Below, piece by piece: positions 25,387-34,727 of a stretch of DNA of 64,000 nt; position 1 is the stretch's first letter, and each line of letters opens with the position of its first letter. A model generated the notes under the pieces. The model was not told the origin of the DNA, searched no databases, and saw only the letters and a list, made by a program, of their open reading frames with translations. Both the position numbers and the translations under genes were made by a program. The DNA is from CAZCZZ01 sp964503335 (lineage in GTDB: Bacteria > Verrucomicrobiota > Kiritimatiellia > CAIVKH01), in NCBI GenBank assembly GCA_964503335.1, contig CAZCZZ010000006.1:1-64000 (forward strand), given 5' to 3'.

Positions 25387-26289
25387 ATGAAACGGATGGG
25401 ATACGGGCTTGGTGTATTGATCGCAGTCGCAGCCCTTGATGCGTCCACCGCGCAAGAGGCCAAGTGGACCATCGGGATGAGCCAGTGCAACCTCGGTGAA
25501 CCTTACCGCGTGCAGATGAACGCGGATGTTCGCAAGGCGGCGGAAGGCGTGGCGGACATCAAGGTGATCTACAAGGATGCCCAGAACGACACGCTCAAGC
25601 AGGTGGCGCAGATCGATGAGTTTGTATCAGCCGGCGTGGACCTGCTCATCGTATCGCCCAAGGAAGCCGCGCCGCTGACACCGTCCATCGCCGCAGCCTA
25701 CACGAAGGGCATACCCGTCATCGTCCTCGACCGTCGCGTCGTCGGCGACGACTACACGTGCTTCATCGGCGCCGACAACAAGCAGATCGGCGAGAACGCC
25801 GGGAAGTGGCTTGTGGAGAAGCTCGGAGGCAAGGGGAAGGTCGTCGAGTTGAAGGGCCTGATGACCACCGTTCCCGCGCAGGAGCGGCATAGCGGCTTCC
25901 GCAATGCCATCAAGGGTTCGGAGATCGAGATCGTCTTCGAAGCGGATATGAAGTGGCTGGAACCCGAAGCGCGCAAGGAAATGGAGTCAGCGCTTTCGCG
26001 GCTCGATCACATCGACGCCGTGTACGCCCACAACGACCCGGGCGCCCATGGTGCCTATCTTGCAGCGCAGGCGGCGGGACGTGAGAACGAAATGATCTTC
26101 ATCGGTATCGACGCCCTGCCGCATGAAGGTGTGGCCTATGTGAAGCAGGGGATTCTCTCCGCGAGCTTCCAGTATCCGACCGGAGGCGACAAGGCCGTCG
26201 AAGTCGCGGTCGATATCTTGAACGGCAAACCGGCCCCGAAGGAGATCATCCTGCCGTCGAAGACGTTCACGAAAGAGAATGCAGAGTAG
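25387..26289 (+). CDS. Periplasmic sugar-binding protein of the ABC importer
   Basis: A 300-residue type I periplasmic binding protein (Peripla_BP_4) with a signal peptide (1-22, ending ASTAQ). Typical features are TIGMSQCNLGEPYRVQMNAD, VDLLIVSPKEAAPLTPSIAA, VIVLDRRVVGDDYTCFIGAD and YAHNDPGAHGAYLAA. It should bind a monosaccharide and hand it to the permease. The strong AGGAGGAGA ribosome site fits the high expression usual for binding proteins. The ligand is unknown; the adjacent fucose-isomerase-like gene suggests a deoxy- or six-carbon aldose. The stop overlaps a possible GTG of the next gene by one base. Confidence 0.93.
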   Translation: MKRMGYGLGVLIAVAALDASTAQEAKWTIGMSQCNLGEPYRVQMNADVRKAAEGVADIKVIYKDAQNDTLKQVAQIDEFVSAGVDLLIVSPKEAAPLTPSIAAAYTKGIPVIVLDRRVVGDDYTCFIGADNKQIGENAGKWLVEKLGGKGKVVELKGLMTTVPAQERHSGFRNAIKGSEIEIVFEADMKWLEPEARKEMESALSRLDHIDAVYAHNDPGAHGAYLAAQAAGRENEMIFIGIDALPHEGVAYVKQGILSASFQYPTGGDKAVEVAVDILNGKPAPKEIILPSKTFTKENAE

Positions 26290-26300
26290 TGGGGGTTGCC

Positions 26301-27812
26301 ATGTCGAAAGTCGTTGATATCTACCTTCCCCTCGACGCGCGTGAGAAGCCGAACAGCGTGGTGTGGCCGGTCGCGAAGAAGCAGCTTGCGCATCTGGTCA
26401 GGGTGATCCGGAAGTGCGGGTGGACGCCGAACGTCCTGAATCCGCGCAAACCGGTGTCGAGCGTGGCGGAAGGGTTGTCGGTCATCAAGGGTGCGCGACA
26501 TGCCCGCTTCATCAACTTCATCGCCGGCTGGGCGTATCCGGATTTCTCGGTCAGCCCCATGTGGCAACTGCCCGCGGATGTGCCGAAGCTGATGCTCGGG
26601 AGCGCGCTGCCGGATTTTCCCGGAGCCGTGGGACTGTTCGCCGCGGCTTCAGGCACATCGCATGTCGGCATCAAGACCGATCGCATGTTCGTCGAGGACT
26701 TCTCGAACCATGCGACGTACGAGGACGAGATCGCCACCTTCCTCAAGGCAGGCCACTACGAGAAGGAACTGCCCAAGCCGGTGTCGATCCGCGTGACCGA
26801 CCAGCATCACGCCCGCGCGCGGAAAGTGCGTCAGCAACTCCGCGGCATGATCTATGGCGCCGTGGGTCCGCGCTCGATGCAGATGTGGAACAAGATCTCC
26901 GAGGCGGATTTCCTCCGCACGTTCGGGATCGCGCGCGAGGGATTCGATGGCCTGCGCCTCTTGAAAATGACGGAGAAGGTTTCCGGCAAGCGCGCGAAGG
27001 ATGCGCTGCGCTTCCTGCAGCATCGCGGCATGGATGTCCAGTTGGGCAATACGCCCGCGACGGAGCTGACGCGCGACATGGTGCTCTTCCAGATGAAGGC
27101 GTACTTTGCCTTGCTGGAGCTGAAGGAGCAGTTTGGCCTCGATTTCGTCGGCGTGCAGGACCAGCTCGATTGGATTGAGCACTATCCGACGACCGACCTT
27201 ACGCTTGGACTCCTTAACAACAAGCTGCGGCCGGAGTCAGACGGGAACACGTTCGTGGCCTCGACCGAGGCCGATGACGGTGCCGCGGTGACGATGCAGG
27301 TCCTGAAGCTGCTCAGCGGCGGACAACCCGTCGGCTTCAACGATCTGCGTTATTGGGATCCGTCGCAGGGCCTCTATTGGTTCGTAAACTCCGGCGCGCT
27401 CGCCCCGTACTTCGCAAAAGGCAGCCATACCTCGCTCGCAGGCTCGTGGTCGCAGCGGCAGACGCCGATGTACTTCCGGCAGGGCGGCGGCACATGTTCC
27501 GTTGTTGTGCGAAAGCCCGGCGTCGTAACCTGGGCACGCTTCTCCTTCCGCAACCACAAAATGTATCTCTGCGCCGGACGCGGTGTAACGGACGTGCCGA
27601 ACCGAGAAGAGTGGTTAAAGCGCACCGCGCGCTGCAGCCGCGACTGGCCGCAGTGGTATCTCAAGCTCTGCGGAAAGATCGAATGGCGCATCAACACCAA
27701 TCATCCCATGACCGTATGTGGCGACCATCTCGCCGACTTGAAAGCCCTGGCATCTGAATTGGGACTTCCGTTCGAATGCTATGACCACGTGACGCCGGAC
27801 GATTTGCGGTGA
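26301..27812 (+). CDS. L-fucose/L-arabinose isomerase-like protein
   Basis: A 503-residue cytoplasmic protein resembling the fucose/arabinose isomerase superfamily, which interconverts aldoses and ketoses with Mn2+. Candidate metal ligands are Glu in VASTEADDGAAVTMQ, Asp in VGFNDLRYWDPS and His in INTNHPMTVCGDH. The family assignment rests on fold-level patterns, so the real sugar and even the reaction are uncertain. The start was set at the ATG at 26301, behind a GGGGG site, rather than a GTG overlapping the binding-protein stop. It ends one base before the convergent metzincin gene. Together with the ABC importer it likely forms a sugar uptake and entry pathway. Confidence 0.72.
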   Translation: MSKVVDIYLPLDAREKPNSVVWPVAKKQLAHLVRVIRKCGWTPNVLNPRKPVSSVAEGLSVIKGARHARFINFIAGWAYPDFSVSPMWQLPADVPKLMLGSALPDFPGAVGLFAAASGTSHVGIKTDRMFVEDFSNHATYEDEIATFLKAGHYEKELPKPVSIRVTDQHHARARKVRQQLRGMIYGAVGPRSMQMWNKISEADFLRTFGIAREGFDGLRLLKMTEKVSGKRAKDALRFLQHRGMDVQLGNTPATELTRDMVLFQMKAYFALLELKEQFGLDFVGVQDQLDWIEHYPTTDLTLGLLNNKLRPESDGNTFVASTEADDGAAVTMQVLKLLSGGQPVGFNDLRYWDPSQGLYWFVNSGALAPYFAKGSHTSLAGSWSQRQTPMYFRQGGGTCSVVVRKPGVVTWARFSFRNHKMYLCAGRGVTDVPNREEWLKRTARCSRDWPQWYLKLCGKIEWRINTNHPMTVCGDHLADLKALASELGLPFECYDHVTPDDLR

Positions 27813-30677
27813 TCACGGCAGAAGAGGATGGCGGGCCTTAATCCGATAGATGCGGTGAGAGACGGGGGCTGGATCCGTGACACTCAAATTCTCGCCGTTG
27901 CCAGTGATGTTTGTGCTGACGGATTGCCATGCTTCAGGTGTCAGCGTCAGATCGTCCGAGCCTTCCAGATCATAAACGCGCGCGGCACTGCTCGCGAATT
28001 GGACTGACGGAGTAGCTGACACGGATGTGATCGCCAGGGTTGAGCTGCCATTCGTCGGCGAAGTGTCTGCCAGGAACTCGTCCCAATTGTCCACGGCGTC
28101 CCCATCGGGATCCGCGTCGCGCGGCGTGACGCCCGTGTTTGTGAATTGTTCCTGGAACTGCTGGAGCGCCCACGTGTCGTAGAGTGTGGTCGTCGATGAT
28201 GTGACATTGAACACGAGTGCTGCGCGGTTACCCGTTGTGCCGGCGGTAGCGATAAAGACGAGCGAGTCCTGTCCGTTGAAGCCCGGGTTCGCGACGTAGA
28301 TGCAGGAGCCATCGGGCTGCAGGAGCGCTGTGCCATTCAGGGGAGGGGCAACGAGCGTGGCCGTGATGGGATCTGATTCGTCGTCGGTCACTCCTGCGAG
28401 GACGCCGGACACGCCGGGCAGGGCAATCACGCCGTCTGTCGATCTATCCGCACCACGACTTAGAGGAGCGTCATTCTCTGCGACAACGGTGAGAGAGAAT
28501 GTTGTGCTTGTCGTGGCCAGACCGTCCGATGCGGTAAGCGTGATGTTTGCGACACCCGAAGCGCCCGGGCGAGGGCGGAGCGAGAGGCGGCGGATCGTCG
28601 GATTCGTACTCGCGATCTGGAAGCGGCAGTCGTGTGAATCGATGAGCGAGGGATTGTCGCTCGCCATGGTCAGGAGCACGTCGCGCGCAGCGCTCTGCGT
28701 ATCGTTGACCGTAAAGGGCAGGTTCTCGATGAGTCCGTCTTCGGGAAGGACCTGATTGCCCGGTGGCAGGACGACGGGCGCGGTGTTGTTGAAGAGAACG
28801 GAGAAATTCAGACCGGTCAGACTTCCCGCGACGGCGATAGGATTCGTGAAGCTCCGTGTGAGCAACGTGTCGCCCCTTGCCGCGGTCACCGTGTAGCTTC
28901 CAGCGATCACATTCGGGATGACATAGGCACCCGTGGCGTCGGTCCATGCGATGAGGTTGGAGGACGCGGAAACGCGGACACCTTCAAGCGGTTGGTTGCT
29001 GCTTGTAACCGAGCCGCGCAATTGGAGCGTCGCCGGTGAGCCCACACGAATAAGCACCTGATGGCTTGTCAATCCGCCGCGCATGTCGCTCACCTCGCAG
29101 CGCGCGACATACTCGCCGGGATTGGTCCAAGCTTTGGAGATCGACGGACCATTGGTGCTCCACCATTGGAAGTCCCCGAAGGTCCAGTAGTAGGCGAGTT
29201 CGTCTCCATTCGGATCCGACGCCGTGGCCGAGAAGAGCGCCGGAACTCCGACACTGATGTTTGTGGCTGATGGAGTCACGTTCACTGTCGGTGGAAGATT
29301 TGTGGGGAAGGCGCCGATCTCGATGCGTAGGTCGACGGCGTTCGTCGTTCCCGTTGCATCGAGCGCCGTGACGAAGAGTTGTCCGTCGGGGTCTGCAAAC
29401 GTTCGGCCGATGAGAAGCACGCTGTCCAGCGTATCGCTAGCCTGCGAGGGACCACCGGAAAACGAAAATCCGGAGCCGGGCGTTACGTCGAGCAGCACAG
29501 ACTCCTGGTCGGTGCTTGGCCACGGTTCGGCGATGACCAGAGCGCCCCGGTTCATCCATGGGTTGTTGGTAAACCTCCGGCGGTGTTCGAACCAGTAGTG
29601 CCGCCACGCGGCATGTGCTCGAACTGCCACGACGTTGGTGGGATTCCAGGCGACGGCATCGTGTGCGAAGAGTCGAATCGACCTGCTGTTGGTCGCCTCG
29701 GGCGCGTTGTCGTCTTCTATCCATCCCAGCCGGTGCTTCGCGAAGCAGGACATCTGGTTCGTGGGAAAGGAAAGCACCCCGCCCATGATGTCGAACGGAT
29801 TGCCGTAATCGATACCCTGGCCGAGCCCGATGACGGATCTGTCGCGCGTGTTCCATGCGTTGGCGTGTTGCAGGCCGAGGCAGTGTCCGAATTCATGCGC
29901 CAGCTCCCCGGGCGGGACGTTGGTTCCGTTCTCGTTGATAAAGCAGGTTCTGTTTGCGATGGAGGCCGACGTTCCCGGTAGACCTTTGCCGGAAGGCACG
30001 ACGAACACTTCGATATCGAAGGCCTCCGGTGTCAGGCCCGCTAACCTGGCCCCCGTTCGCGCCTCGCGCATAAGGTTTTGGACATTCGGCCCCGCGTAGT
30101 TTGTTGCGAGCAGGGTCATGTTGAGCACGGGCGCGACCGTTGCAGCGACATCGCAGAGCTGGTGCGAGCATACCGAGAGGAAGTTGCTGACTTCGCCCGC
30201 AACCTGGAGCAGGTGATTGCTGGGCACGATCGGGGTGAAGTCCGGAAAAGCGAGCACCATGAAGAGCGCCTTCTTCGTGCTCAAGGTCCACCCCGGCTGC
30301 GTCCTGGGATAGTCGAGTTTTCCGAACCAAAGCGCGGGGCTGTTGTTGGGTGCCGTGGTCACCACGCCCGAAACGAAGGCGCCAAGGGTGTCCGACACCG
30401 TCACGGTCGCGGAAATGGTCAGGTGCCCGCCGCCAAAGCGTCGCTCGGTCACGCGACCCGTGGCGGACCATCCGTCGCTGAAATCCCATCGGTAGCTAAG
30501 CAGATCGCCGTCCACATCCTGGGCCGCCGCGGTAAACGTGATGCGGTCGTTGGCGAGACCATTGGTGGGTGACACTTCGGGCGGCGAAACAAGGAACGGC
30601 GGATGATTGAGCGCCGACGCAGTACCGAGCGCTACATGAAAGCAGACGAGGCCTGCCGCGAAAAGGTTCAGCCGCAC
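27813..30677 (-). CDS. Large secreted metzincin-type metalloprotease with PKD domains
   Basis: A 954-residue exported protein (signal peptide 1-22). Order: a PKD-like domain (25-110), a zinc peptidase (about 115-340) with the metzincin motif HEFGHCLGLQH (His261, Glu262, His265, His271) and a Met-turn FDIMGG (Met298). Then come a second PKD domain (about 460-560) with DPNGDELAYYWTFGD, a carboxypeptidase-regulatory-like domain (about 565-645), two cadherin/Ig-like domains (650-830), a DPDGDAVDNWDEF calcium-type linker, and a C-terminal module ending SHRIYRIKA. It probably degrades extracellular protein. It abuts the isomerase gene with no spacer. Confidence 0.88.
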   Translation of the reverse strand: MRLNLFAAGLVCFHVALGTASALNHPPFLVSPPEVSPTNGLANDRITFTAAAQDVDGDLLSYRWDFSDGWSATGRVTERRFGGGHLTISATVTVSDTLGAFVSGVVTTAPNNSPALWFGKLDYPRTQPGWTLSTKKALFMVLAFPDFTPIVPSNHLLQVAGEVSNFLSVCSHQLCDVAATVAPVLNMTLLATNYAGPNVQNLMREARTGARLAGLTPEAFDIEVFVVPSGKGLPGTSASIANRTCFINENGTNVPPGELAHEFGHCLGLQHANAWNTRDRSVIGLGQGIDYGNPFDIMGGVLSFPTNQMSCFAKHRLGWIEDDNAPEATNSRSIRLFAHDAVAWNPTNVVAVRAHAAWRHYWFEHRRRFTNNPWMNRGALVIAEPWPSTDQESVLLDVTPGSGFSFSGGPSQASDTLDSVLLIGRTFADPDGQLFVTALDATGTTNAVDLRIEIGAFPTNLPPTVNVTPSATNISVGVPALFSATASDPNGDELAYYWTFGDFQWWSTNGPSISKAWTNPGEYVARCEVSDMRGGLTSHQVLIRVGSPATLQLRGSVTSSNQPLEGVRVSASSNLIAWTDATGAYVIPNVIAGSYTVTAARGDTLLTRSFTNPIAVAGSLTGLNFSVLFNNTAPVVLPPGNQVLPEDGLIENLPFTVNDTQSAARDVLLTMASDNPSLIDSHDCRFQIASTNPTIRRLSLRPRPGASGVANITLTASDGLATTSTTFSLTVVAENDAPLSRGADRSTDGVIALPGVSGVLAGVTDDESDPITATLVAPPLNGTALLQPDGSCIYVANPGFNGQDSLVFIATAGTTGNRAALVFNVTSSTTTLYDTWALQQFQEQFTNTGVTPRDADPDGDAVDNWDEFLADTSPTNGSSTLAITSVSATPSVQFASSAARVYDLEGSDDLTLTPEAWQSVSTNITGNGENLSVTDPAPVSHRIYRIKARHPLLP

Positions 30678-30749
30678 ATGGTTCTCCCAATATCCCCGTG
30701 CAGATAACGAAGCTGCCCGTCGTCTATTGTCAGGCGATTGGATATTCCT

Positions 30750-31301
30750 CTACACCTTTGAGACAAACGGGTTGCCCTTGATGTAGAAGCGGAGCAGGCG
30801 TCTTGCCCAATGCTTTGCGTAGGCTACGCCGATGCGCGGTCGCTTCGCGATGGCAAACCGGGCCGATTCGTCCGGCGCTGTGATAAAGAAGTCGTTGCTC
30901 AGCAGGTCGTGTCCGTTCAGCCGTTTGTCGATGCCCAGTGCTTTGCACAACAGCGCCGGTCCGTTCGTTCGCGCGTCGATGTTCGCCACGGGTTCGATGG
31001 CACGGATCAGGACGGCGCAGCCGCAGCCATCCTTCTCCGTCACAACGTTCACGCAGTAGTGCATGCCGTAAATGAAATAGACGTAGGCATGGCCGGGCGG
31101 GCCGAACATCACCCTGGTGCGCGGGGTGAGGCCTTTTGAGGTGTGACAGGCGAGATCGTGGGGGCCGAGATAGGCCTCGACTTCGACAATGCGGCCCACG
31201 CGCGGCACGCCGGAGATGACGTGGACCAGATGTTTGCCGAGAAGCTCCTGTGCGACCGTGACCGTGCCACGGTCATAGAAGGATCGGGGCAGTGCTTGCA
31301 C
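30750..31301 (-). CDS. mpg: 3-methyladenine DNA glycosylase (Mpg/AAG family)
   Basis: A 183-residue DNA repair enzyme that excises alkylated and deaminated purines. Family motifs are RSFYDRGTVTVAQELLGKHL, GRIVEVEAYLGPHDLACH (the catalytic glutamate lies in VEVEAY), MFGPPGHAYVYFIYGMHYC and TNGPALLCKALGI. The usual annotation would start upstream inside the esterase gene. I chose a GTG at 31301, seven bases after the esterase stop and with GAGG five bases before it, which gives the family's normal length and N-terminus. It is probably translated from the esterase transcript, an odd pairing of a secreted enzyme and a repair enzyme. Confidence 0.92.
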   Translation of the reverse strand: MQALPRSFYDRGTVTVAQELLGKHLVHVISGVPRVGRIVEVEAYLGPHDLACHTSKGLTPRTRVMFGPPGHAYVYFIYGMHYCVNVVTEKDGCGCAVLIRAIEPVANIDARTNGPALLCKALGIDKRLNGHDLLSNDFFITAPDESARFAIAKRPRIGVAYAKHWARRLLRFYIKGNPFVSKV

Positions 31302-31308
31302 GTGGTCC

Positions 31309-33021
31309 TCAAGGGACAGCCGTCGACAGAACGCGAAGGAACTGATGACCGGATGAATCAGTCGAGTTTGTAAGGGCCACGTCGTTCCATGCATCGGTCT
31401 CCAGGTATTCGGGAGAGGCATTTGACCAGACTCCGTTTGCCACATCGCCCGTGGCTTGAAGTTGGTAGGCGATTTGTCGCTGAGTCTTCAGCTGGATGGG
31501 GGCATTGACGCCGGTCGTCTGCATCGTGACCGGCCATTGCTGCTGAGCGATGCGATTCGGATCATCGCGGACGTCGAACAGGAACCGGAATGCGTCGGGC
31601 AGACGGGCACGCCACGCGGCTTCGTTGTGTCCATGGCCGCAACCGATCCGCATCATCAGGTCCTCGTTCGGCGCGTAACCGATCGCGAGGAAGCTGTTGT
31701 AGGCGTCCCACGGATCGTCCCAGTAGTAGCCGCCGGGCAAGGTGCCGATCTGGCCTTCGCTCGTGCCGGTGTCCATGTAGATTCGCATGCCGCGCTTCGG
31801 CTTCGAGGCCAGCGTGGCCTTATAGTTCGGAGCGCGCGTCACCGCCGGTGACATGGCGAGGATGCCGCCGAATACGTTCGTTTCGAAGCCTGCGTAGATG
31901 CTGCAGATGCCGCCCATGGACGAGCCGCCGATAAAGGTGTTCCGGCTGTCGTTCAGCGTCCGGTAATTCACGTCGAGGGTGGGGCGCACGTTATCGACGA
32001 GGAACTTCAGGTAGAGGTCGGCCCGACCGGCAAGCTCGCCGGGATACGTGTCGCCCAGTGGATTGTATTCCCAGCGACGGCGCTCGGGATAGTTGTCGAC
32101 ACCGACGATGATCACTTCGCGCATGCGGCCCTGGCTCGTCTCTCGCAGCGACGTCAGGTCGGCATCCCATGCACCCGTGTCGCCGGGATTCGCGCCGTTG
32201 GTGAGATTCTGTCCGTCTTGAAAGTAGATGACCGGATATCGCTTCCACGGGTGGCTGTCGTAGCCGCGCGGCAGGATGATCCGGACGGTGCGTCCACTGA
32301 TCGGCGGATAGCCGGACTCTACGTAGCGTGTTTCCACGCGGGGAGCGGAGACGGTGTTGGATGGCCAGTAGTTGAAGATGTTTCCGTCCTGAAGGAGAAA
32401 GGCATCGAGGGTCGTGTAGTAATTGCCTGCCGCACCCCAGCCCGATGCGACTGGCGGCTTGTCCCATCCGTTCACACCGGCAAGGTTTCCATTCATCGCA
32501 AATTCGATGCCCTCGCCTTCCTCGCCGACGCCGTCCGCGCGATACATGTATTCGCCGGGCGTGCGGCCCGGGCCGACCTGGACCATGCCGTAGGCATTGC
32601 TCGTCGCGGTGATGAGGTTCACGTTGGTCCAGCTGGAGTAGTAGTAGACGGTCTTGCCCGTGTACGGTGAGGAGGTCGCTGCGGGCACATTCGTGGTCCG
32701 GTTGGCGCCTGCTTCCCACGTCACGTTCGCCCCGTTGCAGTACTGATTGCTCGCGCCGTTTCGCTGGATGAATTTGTATTCGAGCGCCGTGCCCTTCTGG
32801 ATTGCAGCCTGACCGACCCACACGTTTCCGCTGGTCCAGCGCAGCTTGATGGATCCCACCGGATCCCAGGAACCGATGCCGGGATGATTGCCTACGACAT
32901 GCACGTTGTTGCCGATGCCAACGTCCCACGTTGTCGAAAAGGAGATGACTTCGCGTTCGGGTGATCGTCCGAATGCCGCGTCTGCAAAAAGCACCGCGAA
33001 TAGAATGCAGCGAAACAACAT
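31309..33021 (-). CDS. Secreted starch-binding (CBM20-like) α/β-hydrolase esterase
   Basis: A 570-residue exported protein. After a signal peptide (1-18) comes a CBM20-like starch-binding domain (about 23-120) with VHVVGNHPGIGSWDPVGSIK and EYKFIQRNG. The catalytic part (about 200-480) is an esterase-D/enterochelin-esterase-like α/β hydrolase with YPVIYFQDGQNL, the nucleophile elbow GGSSMGG and a C-terminal His in CGHGHNEAAW. It could act on carbohydrate-linked esters. The C-terminal 75 residues (YQLQAT...W..V...HQFLRVL) match the tail module of the other secreted proteins here. The start was set at the ATG for MLFRC, which gives a proper signal peptide. Confidence 0.85.
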   Translation of the reverse strand: MLFRCILFAVLFADAAFGRSPEREVISFSTTWDVGIGNNVHVVGNHPGIGSWDPVGSIKLRWTSGNVWVGQAAIQKGTALEYKFIQRNGASNQYCNGANVTWEAGANRTTNVPAATSSPYTGKTVYYYSSWTNVNLITATSNAYGMVQVGPGRTPGEYMYRADGVGEEGEGIEFAMNGNLAGVNGWDKPPVASGWGAAGNYYTTLDAFLLQDGNIFNYWPSNTVSAPRVETRYVESGYPPISGRTVRIILPRGYDSHPWKRYPVIYFQDGQNLTNGANPGDTGAWDADLTSLRETSQGRMREVIIVGVDNYPERRRWEYNPLGDTYPGELAGRADLYLKFLVDNVRPTLDVNYRTLNDSRNTFIGGSSMGGICSIYAGFETNVFGGILAMSPAVTRAPNYKATLASKPKRGMRIYMDTGTSEGQIGTLPGGYYWDDPWDAYNSFLAIGYAPNEDLMMRIGCGHGHNEAAWRARLPDAFRFLFDVRDDPNRIAQQQWPVTMQTTGVNAPIQLKTQRQIAYQLQATGDVANGVWSNASPEYLETDAWNDVALTNSTDSSGHQFLRVLSTAVP

Positions 33022-33107
33022 AGACGGGAAAATTACCCGACACACGGGGGAACGGCAAGGGGTGCTCCGTGTTTGCGGAACATGGCGGCGTGGCCTACTT
33101 TCGCCGT

Positions 33108-33785
33108 ATGAGCACCATATTGATTACGGGGGCGTATCGGGGACTTGGCCTGGCGACGGCGAAGATGCTGTCGGGCCGGGGGCACCGGGTTATTGTCACG
33201 GCACGGGATGAAGGCCTCGCCGCAAAGGCGGGCAAGGAGGCTCGTGTCGAGCATCTCGTCCTTGATGTGACCTCGGAATCGTCCATTGCCGCTGCCGTCA
33301 TGGAGTTGGAGCGGCGCATGGGCGCGCTCGATGCCTTGATCAACAATGCGGCGGTCTTGTTGGACGGCAAGATTGCGCCACTCGATCTCACGGGCGACGT
33401 TATGCGTCGCACATTCGAAGTGAATTCCATAGCGCCGCTGCGCGTGGCGCAGGCCTTCCTTCCCCTGCTGAAGAAGTCCGGGAGTCCGCGCATGGTCAAC
33501 GTGTCCTCAGTCTGTGGTCAGATGGGCAGCGAAGTCTCGGCGTGGGCCGTCGCCTACAGCGCCAGCAAGTCAGCCCTGAACATGATTACGCGTCACCTTG
33601 CCGCCACACTTCCGGGTGTTGCCGTCAACAGTGTGTGTCCCGGCTGGTGCAAGACCGAGATGGGCGGAGAGCAGGCTCCTCGAACGGTGGAGGAAGGTGC
33701 CGATACGATCGCATGGCTTGCCTCGGAGTCTCCCCATGATCTGACCGGGAGCTTCTTCCGCGATCGCAAGGTCATTGCGTGGTGA
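33108..33785 (+). CDS. Short-chain dehydrogenase/reductase
   Basis: A 225-residue classical SDR. It has the cofactor motif TGAYRGLGLATAKML (about 7-21, a TGxxxGxG variant), LINNAAV, a catalytic Ser in VNVSSVCGQMG and the Tyr-Lys pair in YSASKSALNMITRHLA, ending VNSVCPGWCKTEMGG. The short form resembles carbonyl-reductase-like SDRs; substrate unknown. The ATG at 33108 is preferred because the Rossmann motif starts four residues later. It is divergent from the esterase (86 bp) and its last 14 bases overlap the convergent hydrolase gene. Confidence 0.92.
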   Translation: MSTILITGAYRGLGLATAKMLSGRGHRVIVTARDEGLAAKAGKEARVEHLVLDVTSESSIAAAVMELERRMGALDALINNAAVLLDGKIAPLDLTGDVMRRTFEVNSIAPLRVAQAFLPLLKKSGSPRMVNVSSVCGQMGSEVSAWAVAYSASKSALNMITRHLAATLPGVAVNSVCPGWCKTEMGGEQAPRTVEEGADTIAWLASESPHDLTGSFFRDRKVIAW

Positions 33786-34638
33786 GCTCCTGGATTTCGA
33801 CATTCGTGCGCATGAAGTCCAGCACGGTCTGACGGGCCGGCCCCTTGCCCGGAAGTCCTCCCGTGTGATCGAGGCCTTCGAGGATCACGAGCTGCTTCGG
33901 TTCACGCGCGTTGTCGTACAATGTCTTGCTGTGTTCAACGGGGATGACGCGATCGGCTGTGCCGTGCAGGAAGAGCAGGGGGATCGTGGGCGAAATCCTG
34001 TCGATCGCGCGCTGGGTGCTCCAGCGGTCGGACGCGAGTACGAACGACAGGGGCCAGCGGAACCAGGATAGCACGGGAATCAGCTTCACCTTGTCGCGCA
34101 CAATGCTGCGATAGGTCGAGAACGTGGAATCCAATACGATGGCGCGGGGACACAGGTTGGAGTTCAGGGCCGCAGCCCATAGTGCGTTTGGACCGCCGAG
34201 GCTTTGGCCAAGGATGAAGATGCTGTTCGTGTCGACGCCGGGTTGGCGGGCAGCCACGGCCAGTGCAGTGGCCGAATCCATGACGAGTCCCGCGGGGGTG
34301 GGGTGTCCTTCCGATTTCCCGTAGCCACGGTAGTCGAAGGTAAAAACGTTGTACCCGTTGGTCGGCAGCCACGACACGAAGCCCCAGTGTGCGCTGAGGT
34401 TCTGCGCGTTACCGTGGAAGTGGACGACGGTGCCTTGTGCTTCTCCGATCGCAGGGACGAGCCAGCCGTGAAGGCGTGTGCCGTCGTGCGACGCGAACCA
34501 GACCTCCTCCGCGTTCACGGGCTTCGCGTAGTAGGATCGGGCATCCGGATGGTAGAAGAGCGGCGTCGCGCAACCGGAGGCGGCCAGAAGGATCAACGCA
34601 AACAGCAGAAATGAGCTTGCTGGTTTCATCGTTTGCAT
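33772..34638 (-). CDS. Lipoprotein α/β-hydrolase (BAAT/FSH-like)
   Basis: A 288-residue protein with a lipobox LLAASGC (Cys23) and a C-terminal α/β-hydrolase fold. It has an HFHGNAQNLSAHWG oxyanion loop, FDYRGYGKSEG, the nucleophile elbow LGQSLGG and the acid/base pair in LHGTADRVIP and LEGLDHTGG. It resembles the widespread YqkD/ABHD13 group of unknown physiological substrate. It should sit in a membrane facing the periplasm. It is divergent from the DUF3015 gene and overlaps the SDR tail by 14 bp. An ATG three codons downstream (34629) is an alternative start. Confidence 0.88.
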   Translation of the reverse strand: MQTMKPASSFLLFALILLAASGCATPLFYHPDARSYYAKPVNAEEVWFASHDGTRLHGWLVPAIGEAQGTVVHFHGNAQNLSAHWGFVSWLPTNGYNVFTFDYRGYGKSEGHPTPAGLVMDSATALAVAARQPGVDTNSIFILGQSLGGPNALWAAALNSNLCPRAIVLDSTFSTYRSIVRDKVKLIPVLSWFRWPLSFVLASDRWSTQRAIDRISPTIPLLFLHGTADRVIPVEHSKTLYDNAREPKQLVILEGLDHTGGLPGKGPARQTVLDFMRTNVEIQELTTQ

Positions 34639-34727
34639 TCAACCTCATGGGTACACCGCGTGGTTCATAGCTGCGACAGAAAAGTTTGCCGTGGCGCCGT
34701 GTAGGTGGATGCAACAAGGAGATCCGA

